Shown: positions 1-9,416, numbered from the stretch's first letter. The stretch: 64,000 nucleotides of DNA from Rhizobium sp. R711 (GCF_002211365.1 NZ_LOKZ01000039.1:1-64000), one strand, 5' to 3'. Notes: a model not told the origin generated them from the letters alone. Translations and numbers: made by a program.

Positions 1-104
1 CGGCCGAGCTTCTCGGCAATACTCTCAACGCTCAGGCCAGTCATTCGCCACCGGGCGATCTTGCGTCGTTCATCCAGATCAATATGGGAGTAGGTCCGTT
101 TCAT
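1..104 (-). CDS. IS30-family transposase, N-terminal part (cut by window edge)
   Basis: The first 34 codons of a minus-strand gene that runs off the left edge. The reading MKRTYSHIDLDERRKIARWR, followed by a helix-turn-helix-like stretch ending in IAEKLGR, is the typical start of IS30-family transposases, which cut and join insertion-sequence ends with a DDE catalytic core. The catalytic part lies outside the window, so integrity cannot be judged. The element end should lie just to the right, within about 105-200, but I could not identify a terminal inverted repeat. It suggests that the degraded sequence to its right was shaped by IS activity. Confidence 0.75.
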   Translation of the reverse strand, partial: MKRTYSHIDLDERRKIARWRMTGLSVESIAEKLG

Positions 105-370
105 TGCATCTTCCTTGCGAGTGATAAGCCATTGGTATCATTCGCAAGTCGCACTTCATCCTTGAACCCACCCCCCGCTACAACACACGATCGCATAAGG
201 TAACTTATGGAACTCCCATCCGCAGGTGCGATTCACCATTCCGATCGTCGTCGCAGATCAACACTCTGCGGAAATCTACCGCAGACATCTCCGCGATCAT
301 GGGTTGGTTGGCATCCGGGTGCTCAGTGTAATCGCATCAAACGAACGATCGCTGTGGATTCTTAAGAACG

Positions 371-796
371 CTACGTCGGGAGATCCCACGGATTCACGAG
401 CGCCACTCCCATGCTTTCAAAATCCTTGACGTTGCGCGTGACAAGCGTCATACGCCGGGTGAAGGCTGTCGCCGCAATATAGGCGTCATTGATTGGTTTG
501 GGGTTGGGCACATGCCATTGGGCCGCCTGAACAGCCGCCGCCTCGTCCAAAGGCAGGATGCGGCCGGAAAATGCCGTGAGGACCGTATTTCCCAGCCAGT
601 GGCGCAGCACCTTCCCGGCGACTGCATCATTATGCTCCACCAGCCGAACGCCGATCTCCAACTCGTGCAGAACTACGGATGAAATGAAGGTCTCGGCCGG
701 ATCGACGGTTTCGTTCCAGACCACGACATTGGGGTCGGCCTTGCCACTCGCGACCTTGCGCAGTTCTGACACGACATTGGTATCGAGCAACAGCAT
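371..796 (-). CDS. VapC-like PIN-domain ribonuclease toxin
   Basis: A 141-residue PIN-domain protein of FitB/VapC type, predicted to be a metal-dependent endoribonuclease toxin neutralised by the antitoxin encoded immediately upstream. Acidic residues expected in the active site are visible: D5 in LLLDTNVVSE, E45 in HELEIG, D104 in NDAYIAATA and D125 in TRNVKDF. Its ATG shares one base with the antitoxin stop codon (TGATG), indicating translational coupling. The length is normal and no damage is seen. A paralogous pair lies near 34 kb. The PIN assignment is firm. The RNA target is unknown. Confidence 0.9.
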   Translation of the reverse strand: MLLLDTNVVSELRKVASGKADPNVVVWNETVDPAETFISSVVLHELEIGVRLVEHNDAVAGKVLRHWLGNTVLTAFSGRILPLDEAAAVQAAQWHVPNPKPINDAYIAATAFTRRMTLVTRNVKDFESMGVALVNPWDLPT

Positions 797-1050
797 CAGG
801 ACAGGTCGACCGGCTGGGCAAGTTCCGTGCGCTGCGGGAGCGGCAAGTCAACATCATCCGCTCCGGGCGCGGCCAGCATGTCACCGAGCGTCCGCATTTT
901 ACCGGTAAGCCGCTTGTACTCATCGAACGACAGGAGAACATGCGCAGGCCGTCCCCTGTCGGTGATGATGACCGGTCCATCCCTGGTGGCGCGCTTTGCG
1001 CGGCCAAGGTCCTGATTGAGTTCTCGGCCCGAAAGTGTGGTAACGGTCAC
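796..1050 (-). CDS. Phd/YefM-type antitoxin of the VapBC-like pair
   Basis: An 84-residue antitoxin with the Phd/YefM DNA-binding fold (SGRELNQDLGRAKRA, then GPVIITDRGRPAHVLLS). The C-terminal tail ending in PVDLS is the likely toxin-binding segment. I chose the GTG start at 1048-1050 because a GGAGG ribosome-binding site lies six bases upstream. A longer reading from 1086 would run through a perfect palindrome that is more likely the operator. The family represses its own operon and binds the PIN toxin. It is closely similar to the antitoxin at 33854-34108, including the VITDRG block and the VDLS end. Confidence 0.88.
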   Translation of the reverse strand: MTVTTLSGRELNQDLGRAKRATRDGPVIITDRGRPAHVLLSFDEYKRLTGKMRTLGDMLAAPGADDVDLPLPQRTELAQPVDLS

Positions 1051-1068
1051 GATAAGCCTCCAGCGTTC

Positions 1069-1084
1069 GTGGTTACGTAACCAC
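1069..1084. promoter_or_regulatory. Palindromic operator candidate for the first VapBC-like pair
   Basis: A perfect 16-bp palindrome, GTGGTTACGTAACCAC, lies 18 bases before the antitoxin GTG start. Phd/VapB-type antitoxins usually bind such palindromes to autorepress their operon. The function is inferred from position and symmetry. Confidence 0.6.
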
Positions 1085-1346
1085 ATTTAATCCGCATAAA
1101 CTGGAATTGCAAGATGCGGGGCTCCTCAGACTGAATATCCCAGCGCGGCGGCCTTGCCATCGTTTCAGAATATCCGCAGGCTCAACCTTGGACGACGGCT
1201 TCTTCCAGATGATAGGAGCAGCTTTGTAACCGATGAGTGCCTATCAACCGCCGGCCGAGAGTGAAAGCCAGCGAGATGGAAAGTCTTCTGCCATGGAACT
1301 GGAAGGTTGAGCGAGAGGCGATGACAAAACAGGAGAGACGGGCGGC

Positions 1347-1813
1347 ATGACGCACAACAGCCAGGCGACGACGACCGCACGACCGGAGCTTGATGATGAG
1401 GCGTTCGAGGCGTTTATCAGGGCACGTCGTCCTGCATCGCCAATCCGGTCAATGAGCGGTCTCGATGGCTATCTCACTGCTCTCACTATCGGACCGAGGT
1501 TTATCGACCCACGCCAATGGATCCCGGAACTGACCAGCCGAAAGACCACCGGCCCAAGTTCACCAAGATCGATAATCAGACCTTTGATCCATTCGATTGG
1601 GATCTCTCCTTTCTGCTGGGAACAGCGTACGCGCCGAGGTCTTGGCAACCGGTCCTTCGAGGTCATGCCGTCACTGGCGATATCATTGCGCCCATCCGCA
1701 ACCTTGGCGAGACAAAACGGGAAGCGACCCGCCAGGATGTTGCTGACGTCGCCGAAGCACTCGTCAATATACGAACCTACTTTATGCCGCAGCGGGCAAA
1801 GCAGAAGTTCTGA
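1347..1813 (+). pseudogene. UPF0149-family protein, frameshifted
   Basis: A good start (GGAGAGACGGGCGGC before ATG at 1347) leads into the UPF0149/YecA-like signature MSGLDGYLTALTIGP and WIPEL. After the codons for WIPELT, near 1535, the homologous reading continues in another frame (PFDWDLSFLLGTAYAPRSW, then a tail with RTYFMPQRA). The gene is therefore broken by at least one frameshift and probably lost sequence in the middle. The intact family are small proteins of unknown biochemical role, some with a C-terminal SEC-C zinc motif. No such motif is visible here. Confidence 0.65.
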
Positions 1814-1897
1814 CTGAGAGCCAAAAACCTATTCCGTCAATCACGAAAGCCGTGGGCTGTTCGTCGCGCTCACAATTCATCTCCGCCCTTCGGCAGT

Positions 1898-1987
1898 CTC
1901 GGCGAATTCTGCTGGGTACCCGTTCTTGATCATCTCCGATAAAAGCTTGTCCCTGAAGCGAGAGACGCCGCTGGTGAACTTGAAGGT
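1898..1987 (-). pseudogene. DnaE2 (ImuC) internal fragment, about 30 codons
   Basis: On the minus strand this stretch reads TFKFTSGVSRFRDKL, then MIKNGYPAEFAE. This aligns with the polymerase segment TFKFTGGVLRFKDKL, then MVKNGYSPAFAE, in the complete dnaE2 gene at 21853-25110. Homology ends at FAE and a stop follows a few codons later. The differences spread over the fragment suggest a separate, diverged dnaE2 paralogue rather than a recent copy of the complete gene. It abuts the stop codon of the AraC gene, so a rearrangement joined the two. Confidence 0.75.
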
Positions 1988-2922
1988 CAAAACCCGACGA
2001 CCTGGTCGCCTATTCGCCCGGAATCGCGAATATAGCTGCGGAACGAACGCCCCATGACGCGCCGGAAAGCCGTACTAAAGGCTGCTTCCGAGTTGTATCC
2101 AGCTTCCTGCGCCAGATTTGCCAGCGGCTCCGGTTGGCGTTGATGCCGCGCAACGGCCGAGAACATCCGCCATCGGGTCAGATAGCCTATCGGCGTCTCG
2201 CCTACGGTCTCGCGGAACCGCTGCGCGAAGCCCGAGCGTGACATGCCCGCCTCACCGGCGAGGCGCTCCAGCGTCCACTTCCGTGCGGGCGCGGCGTGAA
2301 TCGCCGTCAGCGCGGCGCTGATATGTCGATCGGCAAGCGCATAGAGCCAGCCCTGGCTCTCTGGCGTCTGTTCCAGATGCGCCCGCAACGCCTGCACCAG
2401 CATCATATGCGCCAGATGTTCGGCGATCAGCGACGCACCCGGACGGGCGGCTGACAATTCGTCCATCATTTGGCCGACCGAGAGGCGCAACGCGGTACGA
2501 TCGGCCTCGCCATGAAGATGAATGATCGGCGGCAGGCCAGCTAAAAGCATGCCGGCCTCGATGCCCTGCACTGCGAAGCGGCTGCCAATCAGAAAAACTT
2601 CGCCGCCGCCGTTCAATGTCACGACCCCGCCGCTCCGGCCTGGCGGGATGATTTTGGCCGCATCAGTGGATGGCAGCGATAGATCACTCGACAATTGAAA
2701 GTCGCGCCCGGTTGGAAGCACGAAAGCCTCGCCGGCTTCAAGGCGGACCGGCTTTTCGACGCCGCTGACGGACAGCCAGCAGGCTCCAGAGACCACCCCA
2801 TAGCATTTGAGAAAGCCCCGCTGATCGCGAAAGGCGACCGACCATGGACCCGCTGCGTCGAAGCCGGCAGAGACATAGCTCTGCGGGCGCAGCACCGAGA
2901 GAATATCCGACAGTGGGTCCAT
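1987..2922 (-). CDS. AraC-family transcriptional regulator (cupin_6 type)
   Basis: A 311-residue regulator. The N-terminal half (about 1-200) fits the AraC-binding-like cupin that senses a small molecule. The C-terminal 100 residues contain two helix-turn-helix motifs (WTLERLAGEAGMSRSGFAQRF and LANLAQEAGYNSEAAFSTAFRR). It is transcribed away from the Rossmann oxidoreductase at 3042, and the 119-bp shared gap should hold both promoters. AraC regulators of this type commonly activate an adjacent divergent oxidoreductase gene. The inducer is unknown. The 3' end touches a DnaE2 fragment. Confidence 0.9.
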   Translation of the reverse strand: MDPLSDILSVLRPQSYVSAGFDAAGPWSVAFRDQRGFLKCYGVVSGACWLSVSGVEKPVRLEAGEAFVLPTGRDFQLSSDLSLPSTDAAKIIPPGRSGGVVTLNGGGEVFLIGSRFAVQGIEAGMLLAGLPPIIHLHGEADRTALRLSVGQMMDELSAARPGASLIAEHLAHMMLVQALRAHLEQTPESQGWLYALADRHISAALTAIHAAPARKWTLERLAGEAGMSRSGFAQRFRETVGETPIGYLTRWRMFSAVARHQRQPEPLANLAQEAGYNSEAAFSTAFRRVMGRSFRSYIRDSGRIGDQVVGF

Positions 2923-3041
2923 GCCTTCCTCGAGTTTGGACGATTGCGAATGTTTTATAGACGTTTGCGCATTGCTAGTACACCACGTTTGATCGATATT
3001 TGCGGCATGGCCAATTTGACGCCCAACCGCAGGAGCATAGA

Positions 3042-3938
3042 ATGCGTGTTTTTGTCACCGGTGCGACCGGCTTTGTCGGCACGGCCGTCGTCGAGGAATT
3101 GCTTGCGGCCGGACACGAGGTTCTCGGCCTCGCTCGCTCGGAGAGATCGGCGGCAGCGCTGATCGCGGCGGGGGCGAAGGTCCATCGCGGTGATCTTGGT
3201 GATTTGGAGAGCCTTCGCACCGGGGCTGCTGCTGCGGACGCAACGATCCACCTTGGTTTCAACCACGACTTTTCGAGATTCGTCGAGAGCTGTCAGGAGG
3301 ACGCCCAGGTGATCGAAACTTTGGGCGCGGCGCTGACCGGGCGTGACGGGCTGTTGCTGGTCACCTCGGGCACGGCGATACTGCCGGGCGGCACGGTCTC
3401 AACCGAAGCGACTCCGGCCCCGATGAGCGAGGGAGCCCACCCCCGCACGGCAAGCGAGCATGCCGCCGCGCGGGTTGCCGAACGAGGAGCGAAGGTGGCG
3501 GTGGTCCGCCTTTCGCCTTCGGTCCACGGGGCGGGTGATCGAGGCTTTGTTTCTTTCGTCGCCACATTTGCGCGCCAGCATGGTCGCTCAGCCTATGTTG
3601 GCAAGGGACTGAACCGCTGGTGCGCCGTGCATCGACGCGATGCGGCGCGGCTTTTCCGTCTTGCCTTGGAAAAGGGCGAAGGTAGAGCTTGTTATCACGC
3701 AGTCAGTGAGTCGGCCGTGCCATTCCGCGATATTGCCGCCGCGTTGGGGCGTAGCCTCGATCTCCCCGTCGAGGGTCTGCCGCCAGACGCCGCAGGCGCC
3801 CATTTCGACTGGTTCACGGCGCTGGCCTCCTCCGACACTCCAGCGTCGAGCGACTGGACCCGTACCACCCTCGGCTGGCATCCGACCGAGCCAGGTCTGC
3901 TCGCGGATATTGAGAGCGGCCTCTATTGCGGCGCCTGA
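3042..3938 (+). CDS. NAD(P)-dependent epimerase/dehydratase-like SDR
   Basis: A 298-residue extended SDR. The N-terminal nucleotide-binding motif is TGATGFVG (about residues 6-13), followed by GDLGDLESL typical of atypical NAD(P)H-binding members. The motif YxxxK is not clear in the middle, so the chemistry may be reductase-like rather than sugar epimerisation. The start at 3042 is preceded by AGGAG with seven bases of spacing. An upstream in-frame ATG at 3006 has no such site. It is a single gene divergent from the AraC regulator and is probably controlled by it. Confidence 0.85.
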   Translation: MRVFVTGATGFVGTAVVEELLAAGHEVLGLARSERSAAALIAAGAKVHRGDLGDLESLRTGAAAADATIHLGFNHDFSRFVESCQEDAQVIETLGAALTGRDGLLLVTSGTAILPGGTVSTEATPAPMSEGAHPRTASEHAAARVAERGAKVAVVRLSPSVHGAGDRGFVSFVATFARQHGRSAYVGKGLNRWCAVHRRDAARLFRLALEKGEGRACYHAVSESAVPFRDIAAALGRSLDLPVEGLPPDAAGAHFDWFTALASSDTPASSDWTRTTLGWHPTEPGLLADIESGLYCGA

Positions 3939-4540
3939 TTCCGAACCACGGTCCGGACGGTGGGGACCAGCGTTGCAACGGGCGCAGCAGCGCATGGCTC
4001 AACCTGGGCAACTTCGATGAAAACGGCCGGGGCGCGTCGCGCTGTCAGTTCGGCCGAGATCGGTCAGCCGGTGTTACGAGGCGGACAGCGCATTGGATGC
4101 AACTGCGAGCATGATGCCGCAGCAGCCTAGCCGTGCCGCAGGATTTAATCGCCACGGCACGTCCTCTCGCCAAGGTCAGCCCATAGGATCCACGCCAATC
4201 CGAGCTGAAACGCGGCGTCAGCACCACCTACTACGCGCTGTTCGTGCGCTCGCCCGTGATAGTGCGCAGTGTGCCATTCGACGGCCGACGAAGCCTGCGG
4301 GTCTGGCATCACATGAGCATTTCGATAAGAGAGTTGAAAGCAGTTCCCGCAGTTGGTGAGGGCCTACCCCGACGCCGATGTATTTCGCCGTGTAGCGGCT
4401 TTTCTCGCTGCTAGCTAGGCCTTCCCGCTCGTCCTTCCGGCGGAAGGGTACGTTCGTCTCATCGATCTCAATCATTCCGGGGCCAGGGAAATTGCTGTCT
4501 TGCCGACAAGTGGCTTTGGCGGTGCTTTCACGGAACCCGC
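3939..4540. other. Region without a recognisable gene
   Basis: About 600 bases with only short, mutually overlapping reading frames. Around 4350-4475 the minus strand reads MIEIDETNVPFRRKDE, which weakly recalls the catalytic start of IS1595-type transposases. The match is too short to call. Otherwise I see nothing supportable. Confidence 0.4.
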
Positions 4541-5662
4541 TCAGCTAGGCCGAGCAGGCAGACTGATAACAGGCCTATCCAGGCCTGCCACCGTCGAGTG
4601 AGGCTCGGCCTCCAGCGAAGCCAGAACAGGCTGTTCCTTGTAGCGTCCATACCGCTTCGCACCGCGATAAAGCGAGCTGCCGGTCAGTAAGGCCGGAATG
4701 GCGATAAATCCTCCGGCCGGGCCCCAGAGCCAGATCCAGAAGGCGAACGAGACGAAAACAAGGAAAGGGTTCAGACGGGTCGCAGCCCCAAGCGCCTGCG
4801 AGGTAACGACTTGGGATTCAATCATATGCAGCAGAAGATATACAATGGCCGGCATCAGGATTGGAACGAGTCCATGGAAGCTGGAGAGTCCGGCAAAGAC
4901 GAGCATCAGCGTCATGATCGCCGGACCGAGAAACGGAATGAAATTCAGGATGACCGCGAGAAGGCCCCATTCATAAGCATTGGACAGGCCAACCACAGCC
5001 ATTGCTGCCCAGGTAACCAGTCCGAGCGCGAAATTGATGGCGGCAATGGTGATTAAATATTTTGAGATCGAAGTTTCGAAATCATCGAGAAAGCGCATCA
5101 GCATAGCTTTTACCGGCCGCTCGATAGGCAGCCCCCGGATGCCGTGCCAAAGCTTTGCGGCATTGGCGATAAAGAAGAATACGCTGACGACGAAAAGCAG
5201 ATATTCCTTGACGATGACCGGGCCGAGCATCAGCGCCGACTGTACACCGTTGTCGTTTTGAACCTGAACGCTCGAGACGTGGCGGTCGTGGAAAAGGCCG
5301 GAAAACTGCCGTTGCGCTTCCTGGATTGAACCCAAGGTACCCTTCCAGGAAGCAAGTTCGAGACGGAAGCTCCTCCACATCTGCGGGCCACGGTCGATGA
5401 AATCGCTCACCGGCAGTGCGAGCCCGATGACGAAAATGAAAGTAACCAGGAAGACCAGCATCACGACGACGAGACCGGCCAGCATTTTCGGCGCGCCGAG
5501 CCTTTCGATCCTGCGGGACAGTGGCAGAAACATCGTCCCGACGACGATGCCGAGCGCAATGGGGGCGAAAAGTTGTTGGCCGACGCGCGCCACCGAGAAG
5601 AAGGCGACGATCGCAAGAAAGATCAGCGACAGCCGGGCACCGGCCGCCATCGTGTTCTGCAT
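4541..5662 (-). CDS. AI-2E family (PerM/YdiK-type) membrane transporter
   Basis: A 373-residue polytopic membrane protein with about eight hydrophobic segments, of usual length for the AI-2E/UPF0118 family. The C-terminal signature LNPFLVFVSFAFWIWLWG followed by GGFIAIPALL is highly characteristic. Family members are proposed exporters or Na+/H+ antiporters, and the autoinducer-2 link holds for only a few. The start is supported by GGAG seven bases before ATG. It stands alone between a gene-poor stretch and the SRAP remnant. The substrate is unknown. Confidence 0.88.
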   Translation of the reverse strand: MQNTMAAGARLSLIFLAIVAFFSVARVGQQLFAPIALGIVVGTMFLPLSRRIERLGAPKMLAGLVVVMLVFLVTFIFVIGLALPVSDFIDRGPQMWRSFRLELASWKGTLGSIQEAQRQFSGLFHDRHVSSVQVQNDNGVQSALMLGPVIVKEYLLFVVSVFFFIANAAKLWHGIRGLPIERPVKAMLMRFLDDFETSISKYLITIAAINFALGLVTWAAMAVVGLSNAYEWGLLAVILNFIPFLGPAIMTLMLVFAGLSSFHGLVPILMPAIVYLLLHMIESQVVTSQALGAATRLNPFLVFVSFAFWIWLWGPAGGFIAIPALLTGSSLYRGAKRYGRYKEQPVLASLEAEPHSTVAGLDRPVISLPARPS

Positions 5663-6029
5663 ATCCGGTCTCCGGCAATATTTCTCAAGAGGATACGACG
5701 AATGGCGAACTGAATACAGGCCGGCCGGGTTTGAGCCCCAGAAATATCGTGGCTGCCGAGGTCGCGCAACAACCCGCCTGTTTGTCCAGCCTCGGGAGTG
5801 CCGGGGTCATCTTGCTCCATGCACAATGCAGGCGCCAAAGCTTGCCAAGTGCGCCGCCGTCCTTGCCTGCGAGAGGACAAAAAACCTTACCAAGTCACGC
5901 CCATCTGACCAATGTAGGCATGGCTCAGCATGCTTTGGCTCGAGAACGCAAAGCGAGCTTCCCAAGGCTCCAGTCGCCGTCTCAGGTCTCTGTTCGGCTG
6001 GAGAACCGGACGTACAAGGTGAATGGGGT
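5663..6029. other. Region without a recognisable gene
   Basis: Several overlapping open frames but no recognisable protein signature. It probably contains the lost front part of the SRAP gene whose tail follows. Confidence 0.35.
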
Positions 6030-6216
6030 GCCATTCCGCAAGACGGACTACAGTCATGAGGAGACCGAAATCTGGATGCGCGCTGCCTGCGAGGAAGCCC
6101 AACACTTGGCCCGGCCACTTCGGAACGACGGCCTTGTGATCACATCGCGGGAACCCTACGGTTCTACCAATGTCCGCAAAACTGGCGAACCACTTCCTGA
6201 GCCCATGGTGCTTTAG
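6030..6216 (+). pseudogene. SRAP (YedK/HMCES-like) C-terminal remnant
   Basis: The reading EETEIWMRAACEEAQHLARP, then REPYGS and a final KTGEPLPEPMVL, matches the end of the alphaproteobacterial SOS-response-associated peptidase family (compare ETDVWMRAPW and SREPYGSLIV in the copy at 27.7-28.1 kb). The N-terminal catalytic cysteine and HPK-type motifs are absent, so no activity is expected. Intact members form a covalent cross-link with abasic sites in single-stranded DNA. A ligD remnant follows on the same strand 108 bases later, recalling the common SRAP-ligD neighbourhood. Confidence 0.7.
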
Positions 6217-6323
6217 GCGATTTCAAGCCGGGTCGCGGCAATCGCAGTCGACCATTTCAACGATCAATCGTACAACCGAAAGAGGGAATGGATTTAACCC
6301 GGCTAATCTGGCGTAATGGGTCC

Positions 6324-6973
6324 ATGGCAAAATCCGCGCGTTCTCGGCCGTTGGTCGCATCCGAGGAACCAGTTCGCAGCAGGTCTCGGAAGCCTCGCGA
6401 TCCTTCGCAACCGCGCCTTCCCCTCGATCCGATGCCCTTACGCGTCGATCCCTGTCTTGCGCTCAGCAGACAAAGGCTCCCGAAGGGCGACGAATGGACG
6501 TTCGAGGTCAAGTGGGACGGCTACAGAATCTGTGTCCATCTCGAGAACGGCAGGGTGCGGATTCTGACGCGAGGCGGCCACGACTGGACACCCCGGTTTC
6601 CAGCCATCGAGGATAGCGTTAAGCGACTTGGTGTTGGTACGGCAATCCTCGACGGTGCGTCGCGCGCGCCGGCATCGGCAGCCTCGTCCCTGCCGCGCGC
6701 AGGGGAAACGATTTCGTCTACGTCCGATCGGTCGGAACAGGTTTCAATGAGCAGAATGCCGAGCAGCTCCGCAGAATGCTCGATCGACTGAAACGAAAGC
6801 GCGCACCGGTCGACTACTCGGGTCGAGGTAAAAATCTCGTGTGGGTGCAGCCCACGCTGATCGCTGAAATCGAGTATCGTGCCTGGACACACGACGGGAA
6901 GCTGCGGGCCGCTTCGTACAAGGGGGTACGCGATGTTCAGGACAATGCGGCGATCTACGAGATCGCAATCTAG
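6324..6973 (+). pseudogene. ligD: ATP-dependent DNA ligase LigD remnant with internal deletion
   Basis: From ATG 6324 the product runs through FEVKWDGYRI, where K63 is the adenylated lysine of ligase motif I, then LTRGGHDWTPRFPAIE and AILDG. Immediately after, the reading changes frame to GNDFVYVRSVGTGFNEQNAE and GKNLVWVQPTLIAEIEYRAW, which belong to the OB-fold end of the ligase domain. About a hundred residues carrying ligase motifs III-IV are missing, and a frameshift marks the joint. It stops at YEIAI, so no polymerase domain follows. LigD seals double-strand breaks with Ku; no Ku gene is present here. Confidence 0.85.
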
Positions 6974-7268
6974 CAGCGGATCGGCCCAGGGTCGTCGTTT
7001 ATTGGGCGCGACCATCGGGCGGAGTTGGGGTTCACATTCAACTCGCGATACTGGACACACGCTTTCATATCCTTTCGGGGCGGAGACGCAGATCAGCGGG
7101 CTATGCGTATCGAATTGAACGTGTGGTGCTCGTAAGGACGAGCACGGGGATGACAGCCCTTGCTTGCGCAGGTAACTCGGAGTTCACCATCTCTCCAAAG
7201 TATCTATGAGGCAATGCCCCGAGCCAGTTGATTTCAAAGGGATTTTAGACTGATGTGGAGCTTCCACT

Positions 7269-7520
7269 ATGGCTTCAGTCATGCAGCGCTACGAGATACA
7301 AGCACTTGAGAATGGAATGTGGTCGGTCATGGATCGCCAGACCGGCAGGCGAGTCGCTGACCGGGAAGGTTCGGGCGAAAGAACGAGGCTGGAGGCCCAG
7401 GCCTTGGCTGATTTCCGCAACGGCATGTTGGCTCGTCCCGCAAAGGAGAAGATTTCCTCGCGGCTCCAGAAGCTCCGTGGCGCCTGGGCACGCCTGACAG
7501 CGAAGCGGCAGACGCGATAG
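7269..7520 (+). CDS. Small hypothetical protein (83 aa)
   Basis: A short basic protein (MASVMQRYEIQALENGMWSV), preceded by GGAG eight bases before ATG. The start MQRYEIQ four codons in is also possible. The first 40 residues alternate in a way that suggests a small beta-sheet domain, and the tail is rich in R and K. I do not recognise a family. It stands alone between the ligD remnant and a convergent PP2C gene. The ribosome-binding site is the main reason to list it. Confidence 0.4.
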   Translation: MASVMQRYEIQALENGMWSVMDRQTGRRVADREGSGERTRLEAQALADFRNGMLARPAKEKISSRLQKLRGAWARLTAKRQTR

Positions 7521-7709
7521 ACCTGCGTCCCTATAGCCGGTCGGCCGGACCAAAGTCCGATTGCGACGAAGTGAGCTGAGCCTAATTGTCCCTTGTCCTC
7601 CGTTGGAAGGACCAGGGAGGCAACATCGGGTGGGGTTCGAAATGATCCGGTGGCCTCCCAACATCGTGGTCCGGTTGAAATCTGTTGGCGGCCCGCATTC
7701 ATCAGGTTG

Positions 7710-8468
7710 TCATCCAGACCCCAAGCCCACGACAATCACAGAAATGTTGTCGTCTCCGCCAGCCTCCAAAGCGGCCTGCAACAAAGCATTGGCAGCGGCT
7801 TGCTCGTCCATTTCCTTTGAAAGAACGCGATGAATGACGGCGTCCGAAAGCATGTCCGAAAGCCCGTCGCTGCAGAGGAGCAGCGTTTCCCCATCTCCAA
7901 GCGGCTCTTGAGTGCTAACGTGAGAAAAGATGCGACTCGGCGTAAGACGACCGCCCAGCGCCTGCGTTATCTGATGACTGCGCCATGTCTGGCCGAACTG
8001 TTCTGGCACGTCATCGACTGTAACTTTGATAAGCTTCCCGTGACGACCAGTGCGGTAGCCTCGGCTATCGCCGACGTTGAAAACGGTGAGCGACGATGGG
8101 CCAAGTTCTATCCCCACCACTGTGGTGCCCATTCCCGTCAGCTCCGGACGGCGCGCCATCAACTTGAATATCTCCTCGTTGGCACGGCGAATGCGATCAT
8201 CCCAGTCAGCGTCGTCAAAGCGGTCCATATCTGCCTTGAGGCATTCCAGGGCATAGCTACTCGCGACCTCACCGCGGGCGTGGCCACCCATGCCGTCGGC
8301 GATGAGGAACACCGGGCGTCTTTGGATAGAAACCGTACCGCTGCGCGATGCGTTATCACCCACCAAGATGGCATTTGCGACGAGGATGGCATCCTCGTTC
8401 TGTTGGCGAACCAAGCCCTTGTGCGTGACTGCAGCATATTGGATTGTCGGACCCGATTGGACTGTCAT
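7710..8468 (-). CDS. PP2C-family Ser/Thr protein phosphatase
   Basis: A 252-residue stand-alone PPM/PP2C phosphatase, predicted to be cytosolic and Mn/Mg-dependent. Metal-binding motifs are in place: QQNED (E25-D26), FLIADGMGGH (D58), NVGDSRGY (D134), LLLCSDGLSD (D201) and GGDDNISVIVV (D239-D240). I placed the start at 8468, where GGGGAGG lies six bases before ATG; an upstream in-frame ATG is less well placed. This architecture matches Stp/PppA phosphatases that reverse Hanks-type kinase phosphorylation, including in type VI secretion clusters. No kinase, FHA protein or T6SS gene is in the window. Confidence 0.92.
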   Translation of the reverse strand: MTVQSGPTIQYAAVTHKGLVRQQNEDAILVANAILVGDNASRSGTVSIQRRPVFLIADGMGGHARGEVASSYALECLKADMDRFDDADWDDRIRRANEEIFKLMARRPELTGMGTTVVGIELGPSSLTVFNVGDSRGYRTGRHGKLIKVTVDDVPEQFGQTWRSHQITQALGGRLTPSRIFSHVSTQEPLGDGETLLLCSDGLSDMLSDAVIHRVLSKEMDEQAAANALLQAALEAGGDDNISVIVVGLGSG

Positions 8469-8957
8469 CGCTGACCTCCCCATTTATCCTTGATCCTCAG
8501 CCAGGCATGCTGGCTCCCTGTCGCATTCTCCGATGCTCGAAGGTCCTGCGATAGATCAACAGCTATTTCGCAACGAGATGGACAACATTCCCTCCGATAC
8601 GTCCGAGCGTCACCGTCGAGGATTACACGAAAATTGCAATCACGGGAATTCCGGCTCCCTCCGCAGCGCGAATGAATGCCTCGTGCTGCGCTTACCGGGA
8701 TATGGCCATGAAGGGCCATCGAGGCAAGCGAAACGGAAATGTTTCGGTGGTGCAGAACTCGAAGTTGTCGAGCACTCCGGTAGCTTCTTGGCGTCTTCAC
8801 GCAGCTTGACTTGCCTTCGACCACCTGCTCGGTTGCGAATGATTGCAGTCGACCCAAAACCTTGCCGACATTCTTCTCAATAAGACCCACCTCTCGGGCT
8901 GACGTGCCATGAAAGTGCGCGTACAAGGCCTAAACCATACCCTATTTCAAGCGTCCA
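8469..8957. other. Region without a recognisable gene
   Basis: Both strands hold open frames of about 120-150 codons that overlap each other. None shows a known motif or a convincing ribosome-binding site. It probably includes the promoter of the PP2C gene close to 8470-8520. Confidence 0.35.
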
Positions 8958-9416
8958 ATGCCCCTCCCCTATCGAAAGTCAAAGGTTCTCCGCCGATCCC
9001 GTGTCCTATGGGGATCGTTCTCGCAATGGCGACCGAGACTGGTTTTCTGGATAGATGCAATCACGATCGGGATCGTAAGCGTCGGCTTCGCCAAGGCGGC
9101 CGATCTGGCGCAAAGAACATTCCTCTCGATCACTTCGTCGAGCCAGAACGCATTCTTGTTGTCGCTGCTGATCACGCCCATTGGCTTCATGCTCTCAGCC
9201 TATTTGGCTGCGCGGGTCTTTCCCAACTCCCAGGGAAGCGGCATCCCGCACGCTATTGCGGCAAGACACCTTCATGATGACGAAGATCGCGGCCGATTGC
9301 TTTCTCTGCGCACTGCTCTCGGTAAGATCGTCCTGACTGTCCTGGGTCTGTTCATTGAAAGCTCCAGATTGTGCGGGTGTTTAGAAAGGATTAGGCCATG
9401 CTCGGCCTGTCGCTGA
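8958..9416 (+). pseudogene. ClC-type chloride channel, truncated after the first helices
   Basis: The reading begins with a membrane segment (LVFWIDAITIGIVSVGFAKA) and reaches the ClC selectivity signature GSGIPHAIAARHL. It continues through SLRTALGKIVLTVLGLFI, where the next conserved block (GREGP) should follow, and changes instead to ESSRLCGC and a stop. About three quarters of the channel (normal length above 400 residues) is missing. Intact ClC proteins move chloride, often in exchange for protons. The exact start is uncertain; any product would be non-functional. Confidence 0.8.

Noticed and set aside
226..429. Open frame of 67 codons between the IS30 gene and the first VapC
   Set aside because: GTG start without ribosome-binding site, no recognisable motif, and its end overlaps the VapC gene on the other strand.
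4218..4475. Possible IS1595-type transposase remnant
   Set aside because: Only about 15 residues (IEIDETNVPFRRKDE) look right and the flanks give no second motif.
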